A stretch of 64,000 bases of DNA. Source: Marisa cornuarietis. Lineage: Eukaryota; Mollusca; Gastropoda; Architaenioglossa; Ampullariidae. The translations under genes and the position numbers were made by a program. Each line of letters opens with the position of its first letter. Position 1 is the stretch's first letter. Of the stretch, positions 21,500 through 35,100 are shown piece after piece. Under the pieces are notes generated by a model. It searched no databases, had not been told where the DNA came from, and saw only the letters and a list, made by a program, of their open reading frames with translations. The DNA is taken from assembly GCA_004794655.1 (NCBI GenBank), contig SMMW01000619.1:1426001-1490000 (forward strand), written 5' to 3'.

Positions 21500-24400
21500 G
21501 CAATAGGATCGTGACAAGGAAAGTGTCACAAGTAGTTGCGTGCACGTTTAACAACTCAAGCTGGTCACGTAGATGACAACACAGGCCCACGTGAACGTGA
21601 AGAACAGATACGGACACACACGCATAAAAAAAAGGAAACAGAATGAAATGTATTTCTAAACCGTAATTCGCCTCAATTAAAAGCCCACTATAGAACTCTT
21701 TAGGTCTTAAGCTAGCCTGCAAAGCAGCCTCTCCCAAGTGTGATAAGCTTAAAAACAAAAAGTGATGCACCCACGTAAGCGCCTTAGTCACAAACACAAT
21801 AACAAATGACTCACAGAAGCAGCCAAGAAAGACACAAAAAGTAAGTAAGTCGATGTGTTAAACCTTTGAGGCGGAGGCGCCTAACAATGGTGTCTGTTGT
21901 CGTACGTGCGGGCGAGAGGTTTTTTAATGTTTTATTTATATGCTGTCAGCCGAGTGTTCTCCTCGTCTACTGACGTCATGCCATCTGAGGGGATAGGTCA
22001 GGGAGGGTCACGCTCCACGTGACAGCTGGTGAATGACAGTAAAACACATGATAGGTCAGTGGTAAGAAAGCTGTTAGCTGGTAGTTAATACACTGGACTG
22101 TGCACCAGAGAGTTGCTGGTTCGAGGACGAGCTCAAGGAACGCTTCCTCTACCCACCCAGCACCCGCTCTTTAGAAACGGGTGGGTTAAGGCGGTGGAGT
22201 GTTCCAAGCTGTCATATATGTTGTTCTCTAAGTGGAAGGGGGGGAGCTAACTGCGTTCACTCACCCTACGGAAGGGTAAGGCAAGGGTAGGGGGTCATGG
22301 AAGTTGTTACCCTGGCTGTGTACACCATCGTTTCCTATCAGAAGATGCTCAAGGTAATCGGAAACGACATCAATGTTTCCATTAATAAGAAGCTCTGCCT
22401 ACGACTGTACCAACCAATTTTTCAGTTTTGGAAGCTCATTCGGACTTGTCTCCTCAGATAGCTTTGGAAGGGGCATTTTTCTCATTTTGTTTGTTGTGTT
22501 TCAAGTGTTCCTTGAAGCAATATTTACGCAGCAAAGCCGACACGGTGGGACTTGCTCACCAACAAACGGTCAGATTTCATGAAACCAAGGATCCATGTCA
22601 TGTCAATGAAAAGATCGCCCCACTCCATAATTTCTGGGGCTGAGTTCTGGAATAGGTGGAAATCCGAGATTGCACCGAAGATCCAGTCCATTATCTTGTA
22701 ATCTTGTTACTGCGGTCAGTCGATTGGTTATACACCACCTGTTTCATTCAAATTGAAGCGTGTAAAGCAAGCTTTAGGCTGCTGAGTTCAAGATCTCTTT
22801 AATTCTTGTCCACCGAGCTGGCACCCTCCACCTAACCCCCACACACGTGTTCCTGTCACTGTGATACTGATGTAGAGGTTTGTCTACAGCCGAGTGCGTG
22901 AGTCACTCTGATTTGCAAATTAGGAGACACTGATGGCGTCGTCAATCATGGTGCGCTGACGACTGTCTCCACAATTCTGCTTCGTGAACAGAGACGAGAC
23001 AACGGCGAACAGTCGTACCAACAGTGAGACCCAGCACCGTGTCCAGCAGTTCTACCAGTCAGTATGCATACAGGGTGGGTATGCAGTTATTACAAGTCAG
23101 ATAGCAGGTAACATACAGTAGAGGTGAAAGTATGTGCAGGTAAAGATGTCACACAGTACCAAGTCACACCCAGGATCATTCCAGACACGCAGGTTGTCTT
23201 TGTTAAGTAGTAATGAAGGCAGATTCAGAATGATCAAGAGACTTCTTTCTTGCAAACGGAATGTCCGAAGACCACGTGCGAACTAGACAGGGCTGGTGCT
23301 AACAACTTTATAGTGGAAGTCAGCCATTGAGCAAGAAGTCCTGACAAAGGTTATTCCCTGTGACCCTAGTCACGTGAGAGACGCTGACCAGTGAAGGAAG
23401 AAATAGGGGGTAGGTGAGAGAGTTCACTGGCTTGGTGCAGACAATACTGGATATTTTACTGATGTCTATTGGACAATATATGGACTGTGTTAATGACAGC
23501 CAGTCAAAAGCAGCCGATGATGGAATATTTGATGGACTTGTTTTGTGTCTGTAATCATCATCCCGTGAGCATATCACAGCCAGAAGGTGGAGTAATGTAT
23601 CGGGTTCACCAGACGATATTCATTAACTGTTTTCTCTTGTAGCAAAGAAGTGCTGTTATCTGGCTTTGAGGGTAATAAGTCTCAGATGTTTGAACCTGAA
23701 TTTTCAAACCCCAAACACAATATGCTCAGCTAGCAGATGATGAAGAACGGCTTCAGAATACTACATCGTTGATGTTCGTCGAATTTGGCAAGCTGTAGGT
23801 GACCATTACAATTTATGTTTGTCCGTTTATTTACATGCTGTCACCCAAACCTCAAGTGTAAACATTTACCATTGTTACTGATTTGCAAGTTTGTGTAGTC
23901 ATAGCTCCTCAGACGGTTCTTCATGTCAATAACAGTAGGAAGATGGAAAAGCAGAAATATATTTTCGGGGAATACCGTTGGATATATTCCTTGTCATTTA
24001 CTGTGTGCACATTACTAACAACCTGTGTCACAAGTGACAGCTATAGTACTGTCACCCGAAAAGTTGCATCTGAAGTACATTTCTCGAGACAACTTCAGGC
24101 TTTCCTGCAACCGGCTTCTGTGGAGTACATTCCCTTGGGAACGTATACGCACTTACTCCGTCAATGTTTTCTTATGCATTCATCAAGGACACAATAGATT
24201 CCACATCTGCGCTTAGGCTTTCAAAATTCGTATTTTCTGTGCGACCTGCATCAACATGCTGTGGTCAGCCATGATTCCACCGGTAGTGACGTCACACACG
24301 GCTTGGGGCTCTAGTGGAGAATTGAACAGGCGAGGAAATCGTTTTTATTTAATTTTTCGATATTTGTTTCTTCTTGTGGTATACTGTTCAAGGCATTAGT

Positions 24401-25080
24401 AAGTGACATGTAAGGAGTTATATGTGTGATATGTGTCACCAGTCGGGTAGGTCTTTAAGCGGCAGAGTACAGTTAAATATCGTACAGCTGATACCAGTCA
24501 GCTCAACACAATGGTGTACAGTACATGCCGGCTGATACCAGTCAGTTTATACAATACAAGAGATGCATAACACACAATGCATGAAATGGTCAAACAGCAT
24601 GTACAAACATATCACACAGTACAATGTATACACAAGTACAAATGTCAGATAATGGGGCTTACATTGTAGAAAACAGAAGAAGATTCCACTTGTTACTGAA
24701 TGTGTGATGAGGAATGATGAGACCACAAAGCTGCCTTCACTTACTGAAACACTAGGAAAGAGCAGATGTCTAGCTAGAAAAAGCTTTTTGATCCTGAAGC
24801 TATTAGTGTATAGCTCAACATGGAGACACTTGTTTAATGGTTTCTTGTATTCTGGAAATGTGAAATGACCTCCTGTCCCACAGGTAGTCTTCTACTCTGT
24901 CCTTATGAGACTCCGAGCAGTTTCACTCTTACTCCCCTCTACAGGAGATGAGTGGTGTAGACTGAAAAACGAAGAGAAATAAAATAGTTTATTGTGCAAG
25001 AGGGCGTAGAATGAGGGCGAGAAGGTAAAGACAGAAAAAAAGAAAATATCTTTTTTTGGGGGAAGGTTTGTGAGAACTCA
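21500..25080. other. Gene-poor stretch
   Basis: Apart from the SINE there is only a diverged tandem motif CTGATACCAGTCAG near 24488 and 24531. Open frames in this stretch lack splice signals, domains or sensible composition. Confidence 0.5.
22060..22290 (+). mobile_element. tRNA-derived SINE
   Basis: A-box-like TTAGCTGGTAG at 22074-22084 and B-box-like GGTTCGAGGAC at 22118-22128, spaced as in a tRNA-type pol III promoter. A GC-rich body with ACCCACCC/GGGTGGGT complementarity follows. The 3' boundary is estimated. Confidence 0.6.
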
Positions 25081-25082
25081 AG

Positions 25083-25102
25083 ATATATATATATATATAT
25101 AT
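25083..25102. repeat. (AT)10 microsatellite
   Basis: Short pure AT run followed by purine-rich sequence. Confidence 0.9.
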
Positions 25103-25282
25103 AGAATATGCTGGCATGAAAAATGAGGAAAATTAAGGATAGAGGAAGAAGAAAAAGGAGAAAATGTTTTGAGATTGCAGAAGAAGAAAAGTTTGTGAAA
25201 AAAGAAAGAGGGTAGACAACTCCATCTGTTCACCTTGCACAGCGAGTAGTTAACATCCCTTGAGTATACGATTTACAACACA

Positions 25283-25286
<4 letters not shown>

Positions 25287-25335
<49 letters not shown>
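25287..25335. repeat. (TG)n microsatellite
   Basis: Pure TG over about 48 bp. Confidence 0.95.
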
Positions 25336-25336
<1 letters not shown>

Positions 25337-25636
25337 CTCCTGAAATCATTTGTGTAACAGCTGATTATGTCGATAACTACACCAGGTTATCGGGAAAGTC
25401 AACTGACATTTAAATACGAAAGTAAACGTGGTTTTTATGGACATGCATTTTTTCAAGTGATATTTAAATACTCACAATTATCAAAAAGGAAATTAGTAAA
25501 AATAGTCAAACAAACAATTTCTGGCGCATATTGAAAAGACAACTAATCTGACCACCGATGAAGCTGAGAACCTGTGGAGGTCTTTCAGAAATGAAGGACA
25601 AGGTAAAAATTAACATTCCAAAAATAGTAATTAGCT

Positions 25637-25701
25637 TTGTAGAGCATGTTTGTAGAGCATGTTTGTAGAGCATGTTTGTAGAGCATGTTTGTAGAGTATG
25701 T
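25637..25701. repeat. 13-bp tandem repeat, 5 copies
   Basis: TTTGTAGAGCATG repeated five times, with one substitution (TATG) in the last unit. Confidence 0.9.
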
Positions 25702-26454
25702 TCAAGCAGCTTAAAAGTGTATGCTTGTTGTTCACTTGTACAACTTTTTTTTTCAAATTTCTTTATTTGGCAAGTACAGTTTCACAGAACCCCGTTCAAA
25801 CCCCTTTCATTCTTAAATCCGTGCCAGAGATACAAAAGATAAGTATGGAGTGTTGGATGTCCATACTTGAAAAGAAAGGAAAGTGAGAGAGAGAGAGAGA
25901 GACAAGAAGAAAGTGTCCACATGTGCCATTACAAAAAGCTTTACAATGTACACCTGTTCTTGGTTTACAGGGCAAGTATGTGATTATTAAGTTACATACA
26001 CATAATAAACCATCTACATAAAACAGTCCTGACACGCGGACTTGCACTTTACACTAAACAACATACATCAGTCATCAGTCATGCACAGGTAAACCACTTC
26101 ACTTGTACAACTTGCTGTGACATACAAAATGTTTGTGTGTGTGCGTGTGTGCGTGCGCGTGTATGTATGTATGTATGACATCAGAAAGAGAAAGACCGAG
26201 GGCACAAGGTACATGACTGCAAACAGAAACAGTGATAGCAAGTACAGTAGCACTTTAATTAAATTGTGCAGATGTTGTTCTCCACCAAACGGTAATTTGA
26301 TTTTGTTTTTTTCAGCAGCCTCCTGTCTGCTTTGTCTGTCTCCAGACCCAATTCCAACGTGTGGCTGATTGAATTTACCCTTAGTGAACACGCATTCTTT
26401 TGTAAGATAAATACACATTTACTGTCCCAATCCTGAGTAATGTTTCCTCTTTCA

Positions 26455-26501
26455 GATGACAAATCGCAATATTTTGAAAGGAATGAGACAGCCGCAGTAC
26501 A
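26455..26501 (+). CDS. Isolated exon-like segment
   Basis: A strong acceptor (TTTCCTCTTTCAG) and a strong donor (CAG before GTGAGT) bracket 47 nt. Two frames are open: MTNRNILKGMRQPQY, and DKSQYFERNETAAVQ. A further segment at about 26640-26732 (Cys-containing, donor-like GTAGGG) can follow the first frame in phase. Without a partner that carries a domain I cannot name a gene. Confidence 0.25.
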
Positions 26502-26782
26502 GGTGAGTGTAGGTAATTAGTTAATTTGGAGACTACCAGCCCACTACAATGCTGGGCTCGATCCACAGTGATTATAGACGAATTACAACTCTCGCTCGCT
26601 CCGTCTCTTACCCAGAGCTTTCCTGGAGCAGAACTGCAGCATCGACCAGTCGTGACACTGAGGTCAATGGTGGCCATTGTGAAGACAGGAAGGACGAGAC
26701 AGAGGCGCGCTGTGCAAGACACTGCTTCATGTAGGGGTATGGCATGCGATAAGCTGCAGGGACAATCCTTTCACAGCATCTT

Positions 26783-27001
26783 ATTCTTCCTCTGAGTCAT
26801 CATCATCATCATCTGCTTCCTCCTCATCATGATTATCATCATTTGATTCCTCTTTTTCGTATCCTACATCTTTCTTTCTTTCTTTGAACGTTTTTACATC
26901 GCACTGTCCAACGCAGACAGGGCAATTAAATGTGTCCTGTTTGTTTTCATCAGTTCCTGGTATCTCATTGGCACTACCGATCTTCTCTCTCATTTCTCCT
27001 G
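26783..27001 (-). CDS. Possible terminal exon: CPVC motif and acidic C-terminus
   Basis: After ACCTGTAATTCCAG the frame reads MREKIGSANEIPGTDENKQD, TFNCPVCVGQCDVKTFKERK, then an Asp/Glu-rich end (ADDDDDDSEEE) and TAA. The acidic end comes from a CAT/CTC triplet-rich stretch. Either a real last exon, with Cys perhaps binding zinc, or a chance frame through simple sequence. No upstream exon was found. Confidence 0.25.
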
Positions 27002-27779
27002 GAATTACAGGTCACGTGTCGATCGTCCGCCAGCTCTACCACCAGGCGGCGCCTCGGAAGGAGCTGCATCTTAGACGTACATGTGTAATTATTGGCCACA
27101 CATTTACTCTTCCTTCACCTTCTTATAAGTTTCGGAAATAACAGGAAATTTGAAAAAAACACAAACTTAAGCATACTGCAAAATAATGTGGATTTCAAAC
27201 TTCGGCGAAATTCGTGTTTTTCTAAATGAGAAAAAAGTTTCTTGTCAGTCTGCTGCAGCTGCCTACAGTATCCTCTACGTTGTCTGACACCTGTAGCGCA
27301 GCTGCGTTGGAGAAAAGCAATTTTGAGTAATGACCTGACCATGACAGTGCTCACTTGTGACAGACAGACTAACGACTGCTGTACTCGTGCTTATCTTCTC
27401 CTGCTACCACTCTTTCTCACATTCTCTGTCTGTCTGTAGAGTGCATGCCTCTAGCATTTTCTCGTGTCTGGTAAGTTAGTTGACATCCTTCTTCTTCTTC
27501 TTCTTCTGCTTCCTTTTTCTTTCTTTCTCTTCTTTCGTTTAAGTGCTAAAAAGAAATTACAAATCTCTTAAGTTCGTAACAGAATATTTAAAAACAAATA
27601 ATTTTATTTAATTTTTTTATAACTAGTGCTTTTGTTACCTTAGCTTTTTTCTGAGAACTCTCATTAACGTTGGGTGTTTTGTCCTCGTGAAAATCTGAAG
27701 GCAAATCCAAACTTTGGCAGCTCATGTAAGAACATCCTAACTGTACATGATGTAAGAACACAATGATAGCTAAATGTCC

Positions 27780-29262
27780 CACCTATCAGAACACACATGA
27801 TAGCTAAATGTCCCACCTATCAGAACACACATGATAGCTAAATGTCCCACCTATCAGAACACATATGATAGCTAAATGTCCCACCTATCAGACTACTCAT
27901 GACAGCTAACTGTCCGTAAGAACATCCTTAATAGCTAACTATACAATGTGTCAGAACACCCTTAATAGCTACCTATACTACATGTTAGAACAGCCATGAT
28001 AGCTACCTATACTACATGTTAGAACAGCCATGATAGCTACTTATACTACATATTACAATAGCCATGATAGCTACCTATACTACATGTTAGAACAGGCATG
28101 ATAGCTACCTATACTACATGTTAGAACAGCCATGATAGCTACCTTATACTACATGTTAGATCAGCCATGATAGCTACCTTATACTACATGTTAGATCAGC
28201 CATGATAACTACATATACTACATGTTAGAACAGCCATGATAGCTACCTATACTACATGTTAGAACAGCCATGATAGCTACTTATACTACATATTACAATA
28301 GCCATGATAGCTACCTATACTACATGTTAGAACAGCCATGATAGCTACCTATACTACATGTTAGAACAGCCATGATAGCTACTTATACTACATATTACAA
28401 TAGCCATGATAGCTACCTATACTACATGTTAGAACAGGCATGATAGCTACCTATACTACATGTTAGATCAGCCATGATAGCTACCTTATACTACATGTTA
28501 GATAAGCCATGATAACTACCTATACTACATGGTACAACAGCCCTGATAGCTATCTATACTACATGTTAGAACAGCCATGATAGCTACTTATACTACATAT
28601 TACAATAGCCATGATAGCTACCTATACTACATGTTAGAACAGCCATGATAGCTACCTATACTACATGTTAGAAAAGCCATGATAGCTACCTATACTACAG
28701 GTTAGAACAGCCATGATATCTACTTATACCACATGCTAGAATAGCCATGATAGCTACCTATACTACAGGTTAGAACAGCCATGATAGCTACTTATACCAC
28801 ATGCTAGAACAGACATGATAGCTACCTATACTACATATTACAATAGCCATGATAGCTACCTATACTACATGTTAGAACAGGCATGATAGCTACTTATACC
28901 ACATGCTAGAATAGACATGATAGCTACCTATACTACATATTACAATAGCCATGATAGCTACCTATACTACAGGTTAGAAAAGCCATGATAGCTACCTATA
29001 CTACATGTTAGAACAGCCATGATAGCTACCTATACTACAGGTTAGAACAGCCATGATAGCTACTTATACTACATATTACAATAGCCATGATAGCTACCTA
29101 TACTACATGTTAGAACAGCCATAATAGCTACTTATACCACATGCTAGAATAGACATGATAGCTACCTAAACTACATATTACAATAGCCATGATAGCTACC
29201 TATACTACAGGTTAGAACAGCCATGATAGCTACCTATACTACATGTTAGAAAAGCCAAGCTC
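27780..29262. repeat. 34-bp satellite array, about 43 copies
   Basis: Core unit CCATGATAGCTACCTATACT plus ACATGTTAGAACAG. The first five or so units (27780-27960) are a diverged form with TAAATGTCCCACCTATCAG. Variants (ATTACAATAG, ACAGGTTAGA, CTTATACCACATGCTAG) recur in blocks: 28021-28140 is repeated almost exactly 240 bp later at 28261-28380. No ORF. Confidence 0.95.
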
Positions 29263-30656
29263 TTTGCTGGCTGTATATAAGTAGTTCAATGTTTGGAAGC
29301 TTGTAATCTCAAAATGGAATTATTTTCTCAGAGATCTGTAACATTATCCTGAGAAAAGCTGTGTGGAAAGAGATTTGTATGCTGTGGTATTTCCTCAGCT
29401 GTGGAGACTGATGACTACTTTAGTTTCCGAGCCATGTTGGTTTACAGACTATCCCCGGGGGGGGGGACTCCATGGACAGCGGGCTGCTGCCTACTTCATC
29501 ATCTGGTGACAACAGTGACCGGCTGCTCTTCTTCTGTCTTGTCTCACCATTTCCTCTTTGCTCAGGTGTTTCTTGACCCTCAGCTTGTGCAGCTTCTTCA
29601 CCTCCAGCCTTTGTTTACTTCTTGTGCCTTAAATCATTCTTGTCAAGCGTACATTTAGGTTTTACGAATGTCTGCTCGGGATTTGAAGTGTGGGGCGTGT
29701 TTTCATGATTTGTTTTTCTCTAATTTTATCTCCCAGGCATGGGTTGTTTGGTGATCCATCAAGTAACTACCTTCTTTAGCCATTTGTTTTCCTCCGTACT
29801 TGAAAGGGGATTGACCTTTATATGTTTCTTTAAATATGCTCGGGCTTGTTGTTGTAGTCTAATTAGTGGATTTTTTCTTAAATTGTACTTTATCTTAAAA
29901 TCTTTTATTTTATTAACGTTTAAGAAGTATGCCTAAGCATAAGTTGGTCAAACACTGTGGCTTTCTAAAGTGTAGGAGACGAGAGGAAAGTACTGATCCC
30001 ATGAACCAGTTCAAGACATTGGAGAATTTATTAAAGTCCCATGAAAGGGGTTAGTCGCAGGATGCAGCATGAATCCATTTAAAGAGGCCGCCTGGCGGAG
30101 TGGCAAGGAGAGAGAAGTCCAAGCAAAAGGACCAACGTGTGTGGGAGGGTTGGCTGGCCATCAAGCAGAATATGATGAGGGCAATGTGGAGACCGGGTGT
30201 ATCAGCTGCTAAGTGTGCGAGATGGAGTCTTGATGGCGAAGCAGGAAGAAAAGTAATTAGGAGCCCGAGGTTAGAGACATTTATAGCAAAGACAGTACAT
30301 TCTGTAATACTCTCGGTATCAGGAGTCCAGTCAAGTCAGCTCAGCAGGAGTAGGGGGAGTAATGCTATCAGTCTTGTACACCCCTAGCACCAGACGAGCA
30401 GCAGGGCTCTAAAGACACTGAAGGGTGAGCAATGCTGCAACATGTGATGGTCAGGTTTAGGGTGAGGTGTTGTAACATGTGGTGGTCATTGTGCATCTCT
30501 AGATAACACTTGATGATCAAACTTTGTCACAGTTCGTGTCATTTAGAATCAGGATGAGTTTCCCATGGAAAATTAGTTTACAGTGATGTCCTGCAAGTTG
30601 TGGAAGCGGACAGGCATTCAAACTCAGAGGCACTGTTTACCAGTTCTCTGTCTGTG

Positions 30657-30658
<2 letters not shown>

Positions 30659-30709
<51 letters not shown>
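30659..30709. repeat. (TG)n microsatellite
   Basis: Pure TG of about 51 bp. Confidence 0.95.
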
Positions 30710-30711
<2 letters not shown>

Positions 30712-31118
30712 ATTTCTGGCAGCAGAAAGTCCAGTTTTCTCAGTCTCTTGCATGTTCAGCAACGCCATATTCCGTGTTATTTCCTTTTCATTAACAGGCA
30801 AATGTTTAATGTTCCGCGAGCTTGTGAAGAATGCAAACTACACAAAGACGAAGGCAGTCAGTGCACTCAGTGAATAACAAGATACAGCAGGTCCGGCACA
30901 TCACCGCCATCAGAACCCACGTCCACCACATGTCGCTAGGCCTCGACTGCACTGTTCACACACAGCAGCCACCCAGCAGACATTTTAAAACCGATGTAGG
31001 TGATGGCTTTGAACTATCCTTCCTTTTGTGGAAACTATTACTAGTTGTAAGAAGGAGAGATGAAAGGATAGAGGGAGCGACAGGAGGATCTGCATCTACA
31101 TATAGTTATATTTTGATA

Positions 31119-31165
31119 TATATATATATATGCATTTATATATAATTATATATATATATATATAT
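31119..31165. repeat. (AT)n-rich microsatellite
   Basis: AT dinucleotides interrupted by GCATTTATATATAATT. Confidence 0.9.
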
Positions 31166-31789
31166 GTAGACTAATTCTTAACATCTTCGAGTCTGATACT
31201 GTGGTTGTTGAAGGTAAAGCAGATATTACAAGGCAGTTGTTGTATGTTGGTGTACATTTCTCTCAGATTAGAGACATTCATTTTACGTCGAAATATTCAC
31301 ATTTTTGACAATAAGCTAAAATAAGGAAATACAATGAATTATTCCTTTTCTGTAAAGTTACTTAAAAAAAATCTTGCTCAAAAGTATACAATGACGCATA
31401 GACATAGACATATATATGGACAGACAAACAAACAAGCAGGTTAAAAGCTCTTCAGGTGACTTCAGAAACACACTATCCTTCTATATTGGCATTGAATAAG
31501 ACAGAATGACAGATTTCTTTCGGAATAAAAGCAAAACTATTTAGAAAGGCATGCAGTGTTGTTTAACAGAGAGCTTTGTTTTTGATGTCTGGGTCATGTG
31601 TCGCTCGCACACACCAGGCATTGAACGTGCATGGTAGAAAGAAACAAAGCAAGGCAAGAGAAAAACAAGATCAATTATGGCCCTTACTAACCCGATCGTT
31701 ACTCGCAGACTCAATTAATGTTTCACCACTCAATCACGTCACGTGACAGGGAAAATGCAAAGGTGGTTCCGTGCATGAGGCTGTTACAA

Positions 31790-32130
31790 GAGACTTATTA
31801 AGGCTGGCACCTTGCAGTTCCACACCTGGCCATTGGAACAGAACAAAGGTGAGGTGCACCTTGCACCCCAGTCCTTGGTAACAGCATCACGAGCAGCTTG
31901 GTGAAACACAGCTTTGCACTCAGCGCCGACCATCCCACACCTTTTCAGGCCATAGACTCAAAACACACAAAGATTCAACCCTCACCCAGAAACAGCTGTG
32001 GACACAGTCCAAGGTAACAGGTAATTTGGTGTCACCCTCGCCACTGACGCCATAGAAGCTACGGGGTACCACTACTTCATATTCATGTAGTTCCCCACAG
32101 GTCTGTGTAAAGGCGGTCTGTTGACTCAAT
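31790..32130 (-). pseudogene. Cys-rich coding-like segment with a frame break
   Basis: The first frame reads TCGELHEYEVVVPRSFYGVS, then LPVTLDCVHSCFW. After about 31988 the protein-like reading moves to another frame: YGLKRCGMVGAECKAVFHQA, RDAVTKDWGARCTSPLFCSN, GQVWNCK, stop. The gap is 29-45 nt, too short for an ordinary intron, so either a frameshift has broken the gene or the base call is wrong. About nine Cys in 110 residues suggest a secreted protein. Family unknown. Confidence 0.35.
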
Positions 32131-32139
32131 ACAAAGTGC

Positions 32140-35100
32140 GATAGTTTACTTCTTTGGTGTGTTACATGTAAGACACATTATAGGCAAAGCACAGTGCTTA
32201 TTATTATTGCCCAGAAGGAGTTAGCTGTTTGAGTGTAAAGGAGATTAAGGAGGGAGGAAAGGAAACAATATTACCAGCGAACTTGTGGAAAGCTGTAAAT
32301 GTCAACTCCTAGACGCTTTCAATCTGCAAAACATTACAAGAAATCTGTGCACTATTTTATTCCACAAAAGGGAGATTCCTACTCATGGTAACACAGCAGA
32401 CAAATCGGCCTCAAATTATTAATATTAATAAAAGAAAGCAACAATTAGTCAGAATGTTCATAACAATTCGAAACGGAGACATTGCCACTGAATGGATCCA
32501 TAGACATACACGAGGGGGAGCAAGTCATTCAAACAACCGGGTAGAAGAAAATGGCCGTCGCAAAGACGAAAGACGTGAACTCTGGTGTTGATGGAGGTGC
32601 GAAAGGTGCAAAGATCAACCTTCACGTCTGCATACAATCAGCCACGTGTACAGTTTGTGAAGTTTTCCTTCTTTTGCACAGCCCACCCACCTCTCTCTCA
32701 CACACACACACACAGATTGTGCCAGTGGAAGGAAGTCCTGTTAAAGATAACCTATTACATGATTACGGTGTAGTCCGTATCGTATTCGCCCTCATCTATA
32801 TTCTAGACGATTCCCTACATCAGCACCCATTAGAGACCCGGAAGAACGATCGCCCCATCACGTGGGCACTAGATTAAATCCTCCCCAGAACAAGGCAGGG
32901 GTGATCACTCCTAAAAGCAAAAGGTCTGAAAGTAGAAGGTTGCTGCAGTTGTGTTGTTTCCCCGGCGAACTCAGATAACTCGTGTGATCGTCGAGAACTG
33001 CACAACACTTGAGGTTGGCTCAATACAATGTACAACATAGCGAGTGTCTGGGAAGATTTTCTCCTTTCAAGGGGCTACTGAATCGAAATCTCGGCCGGTG
33101 GACAGCATCGATATTTGGAAACTCGTGTATGACACTGTAGTGCTACGAACAGGTTTTGACGATTATTTGTATCCAGGCTAATGTTACAAAAATTGTTACA
33201 ATCGACCGTCACAGTCAACTAAACTGCGAAAATGTTGTTCGTCAAAATAAATTCCATGAAGCAGAGCTGATGTTTGCACATACTGAACTCCTTTCTTTCT
33301 TGTTTCAGTCTCTCTCCGTCCTTCCTTCCTTCATCCCGCTGTATGGCACACTTCATGCAGGTTCATATACTTCCCGTAACTGTGCGAAAGTATTGTGATT
33401 TCTATCTCCTGCATTTCTTGTATGTTTTGTTTCTAAGTTTCACCTAATTATTTCACATGCATCTTGTTTTTGTGGGATTTATAGTTTAACACGTGTGACT
33501 ATTTAGAACGATTAAGTTAACTATAACAATAAATCATTGCTTATTTATACTTGTTAATAAAGACTTGTACCTGTCTCTCTCCCTCTTGCTAATCATATGG
33601 CGAATTTGAATTTGATCTGATAAGGTTTGATCGGGATAGATAAATAAATGTTTAAACGGTTGTGGGTGCAATTTGTTTCCAATTACTGGGTAAAACTTAC
33701 GGCACGATTTCCTAAAGTCTGAATGAAGAACCCTTTTCATTGTCGAAATACACGCTACAAACATCGCCATGCGCAGGAAGAGCTCGTGACGTCACGGTTG
33801 TACGCAGACAGTTAACTGAACTAAGGCCCTCGCTCTCCCACTGGCTGAGGCGTTACAAACATTAACTAACGTGGTTGTGTCAAATCCTAACATCTGAGTT
33901 CTTGGCTTCTTTTTTGTAACATAGGGTATTTTATTATTGTTCCTGTTGTTTAATACACATTATAACATACACAGCATGGCTCGCGCGAAAAAATGTAACA
34001 GGAGCGCCATCTACAGGAGCGTTAATGCGTTCAAACATCACAGATGTGACGGTGTGCACGAAGTGAGTGTAGCAGCTCACAGTGCAGGAGCTACTTATCT
34101 GAGAGCGACTGAGGTCTGTAAGCAGGCAAATGATGCTATTAGATCACCCAGTGGTGGTCTGAAACTTTCTGGCAGCGTGTAAGTGGCGCCGAAGCAAACA
34201 CCGACCAGCTGCAGGGAGGCTATTGATGGGTTGATCGCATCTGATTTTCTCCTCTGCTTTTTTTCAGACGAGAATTTTAGATTATTACCAGCCTGATGTT
34301 AGGACAAATAATGACGACTTTTTATCCCGAGAACTGCTCATTTTTTCTATTTTATTCTTAGAGGCCGCTGTTTGGATGATTGAGGCCTTTCTTTTTTGTG
34401 CGGGATTCTTAGTTTGCGTGAGTGGGCTCATGCTCCCACAAGCACGCGCTCAGGCGAGAGAAAATGTGTGTGTGTGTGCGTGCGTGCGTGCGTGTGTGTG
34501 TGTGCGTGCGTGTGTGTGTGTGCGTGTGTGTGTGCGTGCGTGCGTGCGTGCGTGTGTGTTCTTAAACTCTTTCGCGCAGAACTATTGAAGTTCCAGTGTT
34601 TTGCTTTAGGCAAATGTTTGTCTAGCATGTGCTGAAATATTGCGACCTGCTCTGTGAAAGCGACCATGGCAGAATTACAGAAGTTTTAAACAACTCCCTG
34701 GAAATCAGTTTTTAGTTTTTACTCTCTTTATTGAGTTGTTATTAACGTGGTTGTTTTCGTTCAGCTTTCTTGTTGCTTGTTTAGAACATTTATATCTAGC
34801 AATCAATACAAAACAACATCTACACTATTTTTATTTTTCATAATGGAATTACAGTCGTTGAATAATTTTACCTCAACAACACTTGGATCATTTGTAATGA
34901 TTGCACAGCCTCTCAGACAGAAGTTTTGTTGCAACCTAAATACATTTTAAAATTATAACTAAAGTATACTGAAATATTTCTGATTGATTTCTTACACGTT
35001 GAAGTTTGCCTAAGCAAAGTCTACAACCAAATAATGAAAATGATGGCAAAATAAGGGTTTTGTCTTTCAGTCTGTCAAAGTACAAGTTCTGAATCCTTTC

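Larger units (their letters stand above)
29270..31780. other. Gene-poor stretch
   Basis: It contains a (TG)n run at 30659-30709 and (AT)n at 31119-31165. A short exon-like segment after TTTTCATTAACAG at 30799 reads QMFNVPRACEECKLHKDEGS and then stops. Nothing else looks coding. Confidence 0.45.

Noticed and set aside
33976..34182. Short ATG frame MARAKKCNRSAIYR downstream of a CRE-like site
   Set aside because: No domain, no splice support and chance length; only the TGACGTCA is noted.
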